DNA of 64,000 nt from Microcoleus sp. bin48.metabat.b7b8b9.023 (GCF_013299185.1 NZ_JAAFKG010000024.1:31972-95971); one strand, 5' to 3'. Counted from the first letter of the stretch, positions 53,054 to 61,701 are shown. Numbers and translations are program-made. Notes: generated by a model from the letters alone, not told the origin.

Positions 53054-53769
53054 TCAAAGAAATACATGAGCCGACCATTCCGGGAAATCAAACTTAAAGT
53101 CTTCTTCCCCAACTTCTACAATTTTGTTGTACATCCACTCGTGCCAAGTTCCGGTATCGGGAAAGTTAGGAATACAGTAAGTAGATAGATAAGTGTCCGA
53201 AAAATTGGTCACCACTACTATTCGCGAACCCTCATCGCTCCAGCGATAGTAAGCGAGCACTTTAGCTTCGGTATTTTGGTGGATGAATTCAATGTTTTGG
53301 GTGTAAAGTGCCGGAACATTTGTCCACAATCGAATCAGGTGTTTGTAGTATTCCAACAAATCATGATTCTGCTGATTGTTCAACAAAGACCATTGCAAGT
53401 TATTCGGCTGGCTGGGGGTTTGGCGAGTGGATTGTCCGAACTCTTCGCCCATCCACAGCATCGGTATTCCTACTGCTGTGACTAGCAAAACTGCTGCCAA
53501 TTTAGCGCGTTTAAAATATGAGCAGTGCTGTCAATCTCAGTAGCGTAGGGGTCATTAACTTTTACCCATTCGTCGGTTTCAAAACAAGGACTCTGCAACT
53601 GCACTCGGAACTTGTATTGATAAATACCGTCTGCGAGCTGAATTTTAGTGTGGAAATAACCTCTATCATCTTTTTCTAAGGGAATTTCTTCCCATTTAGA
53701 AAAAGAGCCGAACACTGTAGCTGCTTTGTTGTTGGGAGCGAAGAGTTTGAATTGAATTGCAGCGGCCAT
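53054..53769 (-). pseudogene. GH13 enzyme pseudogene with the catalytic barrel deleted
   Basis: The N-terminal part (53769-53515: MAAAIQFKLFAPNNKAATVF to DPYATEIDS) matches residues 1-80 of the GH13 protein at 45109, and the C-terminal part (53510-53054: FKRAKLAAVLLVTAVGIPML to WSAHVFL) matches residues from about 394 on. About 310 codons holding all catalytic residues are missing, and the joint near 53510 also changes frame, so the first piece runs into a stop at 53482. Both halves are otherwise undamaged, so the deletion is recent. The CBM48-only fragment could still be translated. Confidence 0.9.
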
Positions 53770-54623
53770 GAATACCTTTTACGCAGAACTTATAACTGTG
53801 ATTAGTATTCATTTTTACAATTTTGCCAATCTGTCGCCATCGTTCTTAAGAGTTAAATCGTAACTCGAATGTTGTCATGAGTTCCGCGCGCACCCTAGAG
53901 CGTGGTTTGATTATCATCATAAAAATTAGGTACGTAGTTGGGCTTGGGCCCTCTTTATCCATACGTCTCAAGAGGGCTGAAGCCCAACAACGTACCTTTA
54001 TTTCTCGTGACAATAAAACCACCCCCGTTTTGAAACGGATTAGGGGGATCGGGGGCGTAATTGAGTCAAGTGCAGTACCAGCAAAGCATCCCTAACCTGA
54101 ATGAAATCAAAATTGTAGCTAAAGTAACTAAAACTTATCGATCGCTGTTTATGAAAATTAATTTAACTTTTGATAAGTAGATAAATCGCCTTCAAAGATT
54201 AATATTTGTAACTAAAGGAACATTTTTTAGCTGACAGAGCTAATACCGTAGAAAGATGTCATTTTAGGCGGAAAGAGCGAGGATGAGCTTGTAGTTATCA
54301 AGTAAGGGAAACCAGAAAGATAAATACTTTATTCAACTGGATTCTCGGGCGATCGCCTTTAAGTCGAGTTTGAGCGGATAAGAGCAATGATTATTTTTGC
54401 TTATACCTTGGTAGCACTTGTTTTTTAGTCAAAGACTGGGAAACTTTGCAGAACCAAAATCAGCTTAAACGACTGCTGCTACCTCAGTAATTGGTAATCG
54501 GTGAAAATTTCATCCGTCCCTGTTACCTGTTAGATCTTCCGAGCAGCGGCTAAGATGGCTCTAAAAGTTTAATTTGGGATGTTGACGAATTACCGTTACT
54601 GTAAAAACTCTGGAGTGTTAAAA
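53770..54623. other. 854-bp gap with one palindromic repeat
   Basis: A GGTACGTAGTTGGGCTTGGG...AGCCCAACAACGTACC palindrome lies at 53926-53999. After that (54110-54570) the sequence is AT-rich and shows neither a repeat nor a protein-like frame. It probably contains the promoter and leader of the small gene at 54624. Confidence 0.45.
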
Positions 54624-54872
54624 ATGCTAAAACAAATGTGTTGGTTGCCCAGATTGGGAGGCAATGGAGAAAAGATATTGCACCTGCGTACCGAAGCTCG
54701 TCAAGCGTGGCGGCCTTATACTGCTTTTCCGCAGTTCGCGGTTTCGGACTACATGGAGCCAGGGGGTTCTAAGGGATGGGCAACTTTTCAGAAGCTGATA
54801 ACTCAAGGGTGGAATTTAGTATCTACTGAAGATGGGCAGCAGTCATTTTTTGACGAACAAAAAAGTGCTTAA
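54624..54872 (+). CDS. Small hypothetical protein, 82 residues
   Basis: The protein (MLKQMCWLPRLGGNGEKILH... ending QQSFFDEQKSA) is basic in the middle (LRTEARQAWRPYTAFPQFAV). TGGAG lies 8 bp before ATG 54624, and a strong intrinsic terminator follows the stop by 18 bp, so this is a real, independently transcribed unit. No family recognised; no membrane segment. A start at 54579 is open but has no ribosome site. Confidence 0.65.
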   Translation: MLKQMCWLPRLGGNGEKILHLRTEARQAWRPYTAFPQFAVSDYMEPGGSKGWATFQKLITQGWNLVSTEDGQQSFFDEQKSA

Positions 54873-54890
54873 AAAAGCAGAAACGGCAGT

Positions 54891-54925
54891 AATAAAAGAA
54901 GAGGATTTTGCCTCTTCTTTTTATT
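54891..54925 (+). terminator. Intrinsic terminator of the 82-residue protein gene
   Basis: AAAAGAAGAGG and CCTCTTCTTTT form an 11-bp stem with an ATTTTG loop, followed by TATTAG. This is a standard Rho-independent terminator shape and sits 18 bp after the stop. Confidence 0.85.
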
Positions 54926-54966
54926 AGTGTCTTGGACGAAGTATCAGGTTGTTTTTACCCTGAGTT

Positions 54967-55156
54967 CGTGTCCGGTCGATTACCATCGCAAAAAGGTTTG
55001 TAGTGCGGACTTAAGTCCGTAAAAATCTACGGACTTAAGTCCGCACGCGCGAACAAAAAGGTTTGTAGTGCGGACTTAAGTCCGCTTTCCGGAGGCGGAC
55101 TTAAGTCCGCACTACAAACGAGTCTGATTGCGGTTAATAGATCGGACACGATATGA
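54967..55156. mobile_element. MITE-like repeat, family B with internal duplications
   Basis: The left end TGTCCGGTCGATTACCATCG and right end GGTTAATAGATCGGACACGA mark it as family B. Four GCGGACTTAAGTCCG-type stems lie inside (about 55006, 55030, 55071, 55095), so the core was tandemly copied. Confidence 0.75.
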
Positions 55157-55253
55157 TACTTCGTTCAAACAGCAAGGTGCGATCGATCGCACCCTAGATA
55201 ATTTTGAGATTTTTGCACAGTTGCAAGCAAGTTGCCCGATCGCCCGAGTCTGA

Positions 55254-56078
55254 CTATGCTACCGTTGCTACCCTATCGAGCATCGGCTGGCGAGTTTTCA
55301 AATTAAATCGATATCCGTGGGGGAGGATGTGCAACTTGGCCCCGCAAAGCGCCAAAGCCTCATCCTTCAACAGTCCATCCATATTGTCGTGGAGTTTTTC
55401 CGACTCGTCGATGACAGTTACAGCCCCTTCGCCAATGACTTCAACCACGTCACCGCTGACTAAAATAGCTGTATTTTCGTCAATCCCAAATCCCAAGACT
55501 GCTGGTTGCAACAAGAGTGCAGCAACTAAGCGTCCCAGACGGCCTCGCTGGGCGAAATGCTGATCGATGACAATTCCTGGCAGGAAACCCATTCCCGGGC
55601 CCATTGCTACCACGTCAACGCGAGGATTTGTCTCGGAGTCTCCTTCAATAATCATCATGTCTGGCATCATCGCCGCGCCTGCACTGGTGCCGCCAACGAT
55701 CGCCCCTTCGGAGTAGCGTTTGTGCATAGCTGCGTCGAGTTTGGTATCTTTCAAGCAGCTAATAATCCGCGCTTGCTCCCCGCCGGTAAAGAATATGCCA
55801 GTCGCTTGTTCGATCGCTTCTAAATAATCTGGATTGTCAGCATCTTCGGCTTTCTGGGTATCAACCACTCGCACATCTTCAGCGCCCAGCCGTTCAAACA
55901 CTCTGATGTAATTATCTCCGACTTCTCCCGGGAGGCTTGTCGCAGCCGTCATCACTACAATGCGGGCTTTAGTGCCTCCAGCGCACCGCAAGAATTCCCG
56001 CAGAATTTTGCAATCCCCGTCTTTGTCTTCGGCGCCGCCAATAATTAGCAACTTTCCCTGATTTTCGCTGCCAGCCAT
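55254..56078 (-). CDS. cphB: Cyanophycinase
   Basis: A cytosolic serine exopeptidase that degrades cyanophycin (multi-L-arginyl-poly-L-aspartate) to beta-Asp-Arg dipeptides. From ATG 56078 it has 275 residues, and the catalytic Ser falls at position 132 (AIVGGTSAGAAMM), matching Ser132 of Synechocystis CphB; this confirms the start (the frame is open 50 codons further upstream). Other blocks: KLLIIGGAEDKDGDCKILRE, GIFFTGGEQARIISCL, GMGFLPGIVIDQHFAQRGRL and GFGIDENTAILV. A CphA2-type synthetase gene lies 1.9 kb away in the opposite direction (58017). Confidence 0.96.
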   Translation of the reverse strand: MAGSENQGKLLIIGGAEDKDGDCKILREFLRCAGGTKARIVVMTAATSLPGEVGDNYIRVFERLGAEDVRVVDTQKAEDADNPDYLEAIEQATGIFFTGGEQARIISCLKDTKLDAAMHKRYSEGAIVGGTSAGAAMMPDMMIIEGDSETNPRVDVVAMGPGMGFLPGIVIDQHFAQRGRLGRLVAALLLQPAVLGFGIDENTAILVSGDVVEVIGEGAVTVIDESEKLHDNMDGLLKDEALALCGAKLHILPHGYRFNLKTRQPMLDRVATVA

Positions 56079-56094
56079 ACGATCTGCACTCTTA

Positions 56095-56460
56095 ATGAAT
56101 TGTATTTCAGTGACGTACCCGACTCTGATGCTTCGCATACAGAAGCGGGCTTCCCGTTTCATCCGCCGTTGCCGTTGCTCCCACAAGGAGAACACTGGTC
56201 TTACACAGCGTCCACAGGTTTGGATCACTTGTGTGTCCCTTACTGGCAGACTGCATACACAGCCTCCGGGCAGACTCCCTGCGCCCCAAGGAGTTTAATT
56301 GTTTTCTGTCCTTGCCGTATGGCTTGCTCATGGCTTCCAGTGACGGTTCGGCTTCCCTAGCGACAATCTTGCTGTGGCAAGCATATGACTGCTACTTAAT
56401 CCTGTCTGTTCGAGAGGCTAGGCAGGTCAGCGACCTCGCGAGTAGTATATCAGTTTTTCT
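56095..56460 (-). ncRNA. Candidate structured RNA or transposon-end remnant
   Basis: A 360-bp GC-richer stretch without a credible gene, directly upstream of cphB. On the minus strand it is full of small complementary blocks (GCGAGGTCGCTGACC; GCCTAGCCTCTCGAACAG; GGAAGCCGAACC; CGGGAAGCCCG). I suspect a HEARO/omega-RNA-like element or the end of an IS200/IS605-type transposon, which in cyanobacteria often carry such structured ends. This is pattern impression only. It could instead be the leader of cphB. Confidence 0.25.
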
Positions 56461-56587
56461 CGCTTCGTATCCGCTCAATAAATCGGGGTAAATCGCTCAA
56501 TGATGAGCGTCAAGCATCGCAAAATCGTTCCAAAAGCAGTAGTCTACCCCGAGTTATTGAGCGGATACAGTTTTTCTCGCTTCGTTT
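56452..56587. mobile_element. 100-bp inverted-repeat element between 18-bp direct repeats
   Basis: CAGTTTTTCTCGCTTCGT occurs at 56452-56469 and again at 56570-56587. Between them is an element whose ends ATCCGCTCAATAAATCGGGG (56470 on) and CCCCGAGTTATTGAGCGGAT (to about 56567) are inverted repeats (22 bp, one mismatch). This is the layout of a non-autonomous transposon with a long target duplication. Confidence 0.7.
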
Positions 56588-57030
56588 GTAGGAGATTGGC
56601 AATTCTTCATCGTGCCCAATCCCTTGCTCAAATGCGTTTCGCATCGGTCAAGGGCACAATTCATCATTGCCTTGGCTCTCATCCCGACGCTCATGGCAAC
56701 GCAATAGAGCGCGGGGCTTCCCGCCGAGGAGCTAAAACATAACTTTTTTGTGTCCTAAAACTGCCAAAAGGTAGAGATCGATACAGAACAAACCTCTGAT
56801 TTTGATAAGTCTGGGAGGCACGCAACTCAAGCGTTCCGGTTATTTCACTCGAATCCCGGGCTTTCAACAGTTGACAGTTGACAGTTGACAGTTGACAGTT
56901 GACAGTTGACAGTTGAAAAGCGAACTCTACCTAAAAGTCTGAGTATTGGAGTAATGAATAGTCTGATTTTAATTTTTCCCTCAAAGGGTTCCGGCTTTCA
57001 ACCAATTCTTTCTGGTAAGGCGATTTTTGA
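56588..57030. repeat. Intergenic region with composite repeat (inverted) and heptamers
   Basis: CAGTTGACAGTTGACAGTTG heptamers (56868-56918) adjoin the inverted copy of the composite repeat (56920-57018). Read on the minus strand, this copy includes an open stretch YQKELVESRNPLREKLKSDY followed by a stop. The part 56588-56860 has hairpins (GCGGGGCTTCCCGC, 56710-56723) but no gene. Confidence 0.6.
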
Positions 57031-57070
57031 TAAAAAAACTAACCCCTCCTCACACCATGGAGGAGGGGTC
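57031..57070 (-). terminator. Intrinsic terminator downstream of the gene at 57208
   Basis: On the minus strand ACCCCTCCT and AGGAGGGGT form a stem (57042-57069) followed by TAGTTTTTTTATC, a clear T-run. It lies 140 bp beyond the stop at 57208. Confidence 0.75.
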
Positions 57071-57207
57071 AAAAAATGAGTTTACATTACAGGACTTACG
57101 CGCGACGGGTCATCAACCCGATTTCTGACTGGAGACTTGACCCATAAACCTTTTATTTTTCGTATCAACCGGGTCGATCGGCGCTTTTAGATTAGTTCGA
57201 TCGCGAG

Positions 57208-57405
57208 TTAGTGCGATCGCTCGATCAAATTGCTCAATACTGTACGCGCTCGTTCCAAAGGCAGGTGTCGGGGTTTGCCGTTCCAGACAATCTGATATTC
57301 ATTGCTGTGTTGACCGTCACCGTACCCAGAAATCAGCTTCAAGTGAAATGCTTCCTCAGCTAATTGATGAACTTGATCCCTGAGAGCAGTTTGTGCAATC
57401 TTCAT
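57208..57405 (-). CDS. Small hypothetical protein, 65 residues
   Basis: The product MKIAQTALRDQVHQLAEEAF (helix), then HLKLISGYGDGQHSNEYQIV and WNGKPRHLPLERARTVLSNL, has a helix-strand-helix pattern. ATG 57405 is preceded by AAGAGGCAGAG; 22 further upstream codons are open. The family is not recognised. It has its own terminator at 57031-57070. Confidence 0.6.
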   Translation of the reverse strand: MKIAQTALRDQVHQLAEEAFHLKLISGYGDGQHSNEYQIVWNGKPRHLPLERARTVLSNLIERSH

Positions 57406-57585
57406 AATTCTCTGCCTCTTAAATCCTTTTTCACAGTCATAGCCAATTTTAATTGGCTGTGTACCTCTCAAAAGTTATAGCTTTTTTTCATTAGTGATTG
57501 ATAATTTAGTGATTAGTCATTTAGTCATTAGTCATTAGTATTCGTAATGGGGAATTGGTAATTGGGAATTGGTAATTGGGTAATT

Positions 57586-57672
57586 CTCCCCCTCTTCGTC
57601 TCTATCTTCCTCTCCCTCTCTCTCCCCCTCTCCCTCTCTTTCTTCCTCTCCCATTCTCTCCCTCTCTCTGCA
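57586..57672 (+). repeat. Pyrimidine-only CTCTCC tract
   Basis: A nearly pure C/T stretch of about 85 bp (CTCCCCCTCTTCG..., CTCTCTCCCCCTCTCCCTCT). The same kind of sequence, on the other strand, sits inside the glycosyltransferase gene at 36105-36147. Such mirror-symmetric tracts can form triplexes. Confidence 0.6.
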
Positions 57673-57771
57673 ATATAGTGGCGATCGCACCCCATGAGGT
57701 ATGCCAGATTCTGCGAATGTCAGGATTTGTAAACGGTGGCGTCTGTACCTCCAAAAACCCGATCGAGCCTA

Positions 57772-57878
57772 TATAGCGGTTATCAGAAAGATGAGGTATG
57801 TTGTTGGGCTTAAGCCCTCTTAGTCTAAGCGGTTATACCAGCTCTCAGACGTACCTCATCTTTTTGAGAAAGGCTATA
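57772..57878 (+). mobile_element. MITE-like repeat, family A copy 5
   Basis: Ends TATAGCGGTTATCAGAAAGA and TTTTTGAGAAAGGCTATA. It lies 139 bp upstream of the CphA2-like gene, so it may provide or disturb promoter elements. A further half end (CATACCTCATCTGTCTGAGA) is at 57913-57932. Confidence 0.8.
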
Positions 57879-58016
57879 TGCGCGAGCGATTACCGATTAC
57901 CGATTAGCGGACATACCTCATCTGTCTGAGACTCTACAATATATATGCCCGCAGGTAGTATCGAATGCGCCGACAAGAGAGCTAGTGTGATAAGTTAGCT
58001 CAAAGGAGGTTAAAAA

Positions 58017-59927
58017 ATGCTGCAAGAAAAAAATACCGAGACAGCCCGGGTTAATGCTCGAAAAACCGATGTTTTTGATATTTTCAACTTCAAACATTAC
58101 ATCGGGCCAAACCCTTATTTAGAAACAGCGGCTTTAGTTTTCGATTTGGCGGTGACGGATGCGATCGCACCACAGCCGATCGCACATTACCATGAAATTA
58201 TTGGCGATCGCTACCCGCAACTGTTGCACGAAAGCTTCACGAACCACGCTCAACTGTTCGGCCGCACCGCCTCAGAAGTAGCAAAACTCGATATGGGTTT
58301 GCACTTCCAACACTGGAACGTCAAACCATTTTCTGGGTTTAGCAGAATCAGCATAGAAGCAATTCACGCCCGCAGCGCCAGAGCCGTAGTTTACGCTGTT
58401 TGGGATTGGTTTGAAGCGATCGATCAAAATCAAGATTTCCCGTTAGCAGCACAAATCGGCGCCCTGCAAAATATGTTCCGCCAGTCTGTTTACGGAGGCC
58501 CGACAGTTTATTCATTAATGCGATCGGCATCCCAAAAAGGCATTCCCACATTTTATTTGTGGGATGAAGGATTGATGCAATACGGTTACGGTAAAAAACT
58601 GGTGCGCGGCTCTGCCACAACTTTTGATTCCGACAGTCATTTAGACTCAGATTTTACCACGCGCAAAGATGATTGTAAAGCTTTTCTTGCTACCTTAGGA
58701 TTTCCAGTTCCTAAAGGCGATATCGTCTCCACAGAAAACGGAGCTTTGGGAGTTGCGAGAGAAATTGGCTACCCAGTTGCTATTAAACCAGTAGTCGGTC
58801 ATAAAGGAATTGGCGTCACCGCAGATGTGGGAGATGCAGAGGAATTGCAGGCGGCTTTTAAAAGAGCAGTTAACGCAATTCCCGAAACCTCGCCCGTGCG
58901 AGTTATTGTGGAAAACAGCATCAAAGGAGCGGATTTTAGGCTGCTGTGCGTTGACGGCAAGTTTGTTTCTGCAACTGAACGCCGGCCCGCTTGGGTAAGA
59001 GGAGACGGCGACTCAACTATTCGGGAATTGATCCGCCGCGAAAACCGCAAACCAGAACGCTTGGACACGCCAACTTCGGCGATGAGCAAAATTCAGTCCG
59101 ACGAAGCGATGGAAATGTATCTAGAAGAACAAGGGCTGTCATTGGATAGTGTCGTAGAGGGCGATCGCACTGTATCTCTGCGGAAAGTAGCCAATCTTTC
59201 CGCAGGTGGCGTCAGCATCGATGCTACTCGCACCATTCACCCGGATAACATTGTTTTAGCTCAAGATATCGCCCTGCATTTTCGGTTAACTTGTTTGGGG
59301 ATTGATGTTGTCACAGAAACTCTCGCCAAATCTTGGAAAACTGGGAATTTTGGGATTATCGAAATCAATGCCGCGCCGGGAATTTTTATGCACCTCAACC
59401 CGGCTGTCGGAGAAGGGGTTGATGTGCCTTCACATATTATTGATACTTTCTTTGATTCTGGAAAATCAGCCAGAATTCCGATTATTACGTTCAACCGAAT
59501 TTCGGTACACGAACTGCAAGAAACAATCGACCACATTTTGTTGCAACATCCTGATTGGACAATCGGTGCTGTTTGTCGCTCTGGACTTTTTGTCAACCGT
59601 TCTGAAAAGGTTTTGCATAAAAATTACAATCTTAATGTGCAAACTTTGCTGCGAAATCCTAAACTCGATTTGTTGATTGCTGAATATCCCGAAAATGTTT
59701 TGGAAGCTGAGGGAATGTTTTATCAGGGCAGTAATATGGTGGTGCTGGACAATCCGGGGGAAACAGAGATGATTTTGCTCAGGGAAAGCACTGATGATGA
59801 TACTGTGGTGGTGCGGGAAGGCAATAGTATTTCTATCCGCCGCCAAGGTTTGATCGAACAGTACAGTCTGGAGGATGGGGAACCGTTTACTCGGGTGTAT
59901 TTGAAGGAAATTGGGACTGTTTTGTAA
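58017..59927 (+). CDS. cphA2: Cyanophycin synthetase 2 (CphA2-type)
   Basis: CphA2 joins beta-Asp-Arg dipeptides into cyanophycin using one ATP per bond. The 636 residues hold an N-terminal domain (about 1-215), an ATP-grasp domain (about 216-490: GFPVPKGDIVSTENGALGVA, YPVAIKPVVGHKGIGVTADV, GADFRLLCVDGKFVSATERR, FGIIEINAAPGIFMHLNP) and a shortened C-terminal region. CphA1 has about 870-900 residues and the Mur-ligase P-loop GTNGKTT after IPI; here IPIITFNRISVHELQE replaces it, the mark of CphA2. A perfect ribosome site, AAAGGAGGT, is 8 bp before ATG 58017. cphB nearby makes its substrate. Confidence 0.85.
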   Translation: MLQEKNTETARVNARKTDVFDIFNFKHYIGPNPYLETAALVFDLAVTDAIAPQPIAHYHEIIGDRYPQLLHESFTNHAQLFGRTASEVAKLDMGLHFQHWNVKPFSGFSRISIEAIHARSARAVVYAVWDWFEAIDQNQDFPLAAQIGALQNMFRQSVYGGPTVYSLMRSASQKGIPTFYLWDEGLMQYGYGKKLVRGSATTFDSDSHLDSDFTTRKDDCKAFLATLGFPVPKGDIVSTENGALGVAREIGYPVAIKPVVGHKGIGVTADVGDAEELQAAFKRAVNAIPETSPVRVIVENSIKGADFRLLCVDGKFVSATERRPAWVRGDGDSTIRELIRRENRKPERLDTPTSAMSKIQSDEAMEMYLEEQGLSLDSVVEGDRTVSLRKVANLSAGGVSIDATRTIHPDNIVLAQDIALHFRLTCLGIDVVTETLAKSWKTGNFGIIEINAAPGIFMHLNPAVGEGVDVPSHIIDTFFDSGKSARIPIITFNRISVHELQETIDHILLQHPDWTIGAVCRSGLFVNRSEKVLHKNYNLNVQTLLRNPKLDLLIAEYPENVLEAEGMFYQGSNMVVLDNPGETEMILLRESTDDDTVVVREGNSISIRRQGLIEQYSLEDGEPFTRVYLKEIGTVL

Positions 59928-60277
59928 GGTGCAAATTGCTACTTGAGTAAGGTGTGGGTTGCAGACAATTAAATCAACACAAAGGTGCGACTTGTTACTC
60001 GCACAAAGTAATAAGCGCACCTTCGTGTCAACGGTTAAGTGCGAGTTGCTATTTAGGCAAGGTGTGTAGCGCCCACTCAAATTTAACAATCAAGTGCGAA
60101 TTGCTACTTGTGTAAGGTGCATTCGGCGCACTATACTGAGGTAAGGTAATTATCATCTTGTCGTTACCAAACTAATATTTTCGCAGAAACCGACTTTATG
60201 AAGATAAATTCATATTTGTGCGATCTTAAGTTTTGAGACAATCTTGTTTCTGCGCTGTCGATCGTGTTATCAAGGAA
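59928..60277. other. Intergenic region with GGTGCGAATTGCTACTTG-type repeats
   Basis: The short phrase AAGTGCGAATTGCTACTTGT or a close form recurs at about 59928, 59981, 60038 and 60089 (period about 50). No gene; reading frames opposite the synthetase extend in here but are not protein-like. Confidence 0.45.
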
Positions 60278-61635
60278 ACTGGGTTGAAAACCCAGTCCTT
60301 CTAGGATGGCTTTAATTATAAATCTTTGTTGCACTTGCGAGCCAATCTTGTACTGAAAGATATAGGATAACGTGGGAGGTCAAACCATGCTAGTTTTTGA
60401 GTTTAAAGCCTACGGGAAATCAAGTCAGTTCACGGCAGTAGATGAAGCAATTCGTACAGCTCAATTTGTTCGCAATAGCTGTTTGCGCTATTGGATGGAC
60501 AATAGAAAAATAGATAAGTACGACTTAAACAAATATTGTGCGGTACTGGCGAGTGAATTTCCGTTTGCCGACGAACTTAACTCTCAAGCAAGACAAGCCA
60601 GTGCTGAAAGAGCATGGTATGCTATCTCCCGATTCTATGATAACTGCAAAAAAGGGATTCCCGGTAAAAAAGGATATCCGCAATTCCAGAAAGATTGTCG
60701 CTCAGTTGAGTATAAATTAACTGGATGGAAACTGGCCCAAGATCGGAAGTCGATTAAGTTTATCGACAAAAAAGGAATTGGCAAGCTCAAACTCAAAGGA
60801 ACACGGGACTTACACTTCTACCAAATTAACCAAATTAAACGGGTGAGATTGGTGAAACGGGCTTCGGGCGTATATGTTCAGTTTTGTGTTGATGTTGACC
60901 GAAAAGAAAACATAGTAGAACCGAATGGTAATAACATCGGCTTAGACGTTGGGTTGAAGGAATATTATACCGATTCCAATGGGGTAATGGTTGAAAACCC
61001 CAAGTTCCTCCGAAAAGGTGAAAAAGTTCTTAAGCGTTGTCAACGTCGAACATCAAGAAAACTAAAAGGTTCAAAGAACAGAGGCAAAGCCAGACAGGTG
61101 TTAGGAAAACGCCACCTCAAAATAAGTAGGCAACGTAAAGATCATGCAATCAAACTTGCACGGTGCGTAGTTCAATCTAACGATTTGATAGCTTACGTAG
61201 GCGCTTCGCCGTGCCGAAGGCAGATTTGAGAATTAAAAATATGGCAAAAAATCACTGTTTGGCTAAGTCGATTAATGATGCTTCTTGGTATCAGTTTCGT
61301 GTCTGGCTTGAATATTTTGGCAAAGTATTTGAGAAAGTAACAGTTGCGGTAAATCCGCAATATACCAGCCAAGAATGCTCTAGTTGTGGTACAATTGTCA
61401 AGAAAACACTATCTACTAGAACTCACGTTTGTCAGTGTGGTTGTAGCTTAGATAGGGATTTCAATGCAGCTAGAAATATCCTAAGTCGAGGATTGGCTAC
61501 CGTAGGGCATACGGGAAGCTTTGCATTAAATGCAAGCAACGCTTTGGGAGATGAGTCCTCTACTGCAAGCTGGAGAAATCCTGCATCAGCAAGTCATGTC
61601 GTAGATCAAAGAATCCCCACGCCTTCAGGCTGGGG
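60278..61635 (+). mobile_element. IS200/IS605-group element of the tnpB-only (IS1341) type
   Basis: The left-end hairpin is ACTGGGTT-GAA-AACCCAGT (60278-60296), about 90 bp before the tnpB start. The right-end hairpin CCCCACGCCTTCAGGCTGGGG (61615-61635) with AGTGTCAA after it is typical of cyanobacterial members. There is no tnpA, so it cannot move alone. The guide (omega) RNA of such elements comes from the 3' part of tnpB and the right end, here about 61480-61640. Confidence 0.8.
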
Positions 61636-61666
61636 AGTGTCAACAAGGAAATTCAGAACTATTTAA
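60387..61666 (+). pseudogene. tnpB: tnpB (RuvC-like RNA-guided nuclease), broken by a 23-bp insertion
   Basis: The N-terminal frame (60387-61229) has the helix-turn-helix/WED region and RuvC-I Asp187 in NNIGLDVGLKEYYTD. The C-terminal frame (to 61666) has the zinc finger (CSSCG and CQCGC) and RuvC-III Asp in DRDFNAARNIL. At 61200-61222 the 23 bases GGCGCTTCGCCGTGCCGAAG plus GCA sit between LIAYV and DLRIKNMAKN, exactly at the RuvC-II motif where the catalytic Glu of (E)DL belongs, and shift the frame by +2. Ribosome site GGGAGGT is 6 bp before ATG 60387. The guide-RNA end is intact. A shortened first product (about 281 residues) would be inactive. Confidence 0.88.
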
Positions 61667-61701
61667 ACGAATCGCACTCCGGTGCCAAAAACTCTGGAAA
61701 T

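Noticed and set aside
56500..56742. 80-codon frame MMSVKHRK...
   Set aside because: It overlaps the 100-bp inverted-repeat element and hairpins; likely repeat-derived.
59466..60089. 207-codon frame on the minus strand
   Set aside because: It lies mostly opposite the CphA2-like gene, with no protein-like composition or ribosome site.
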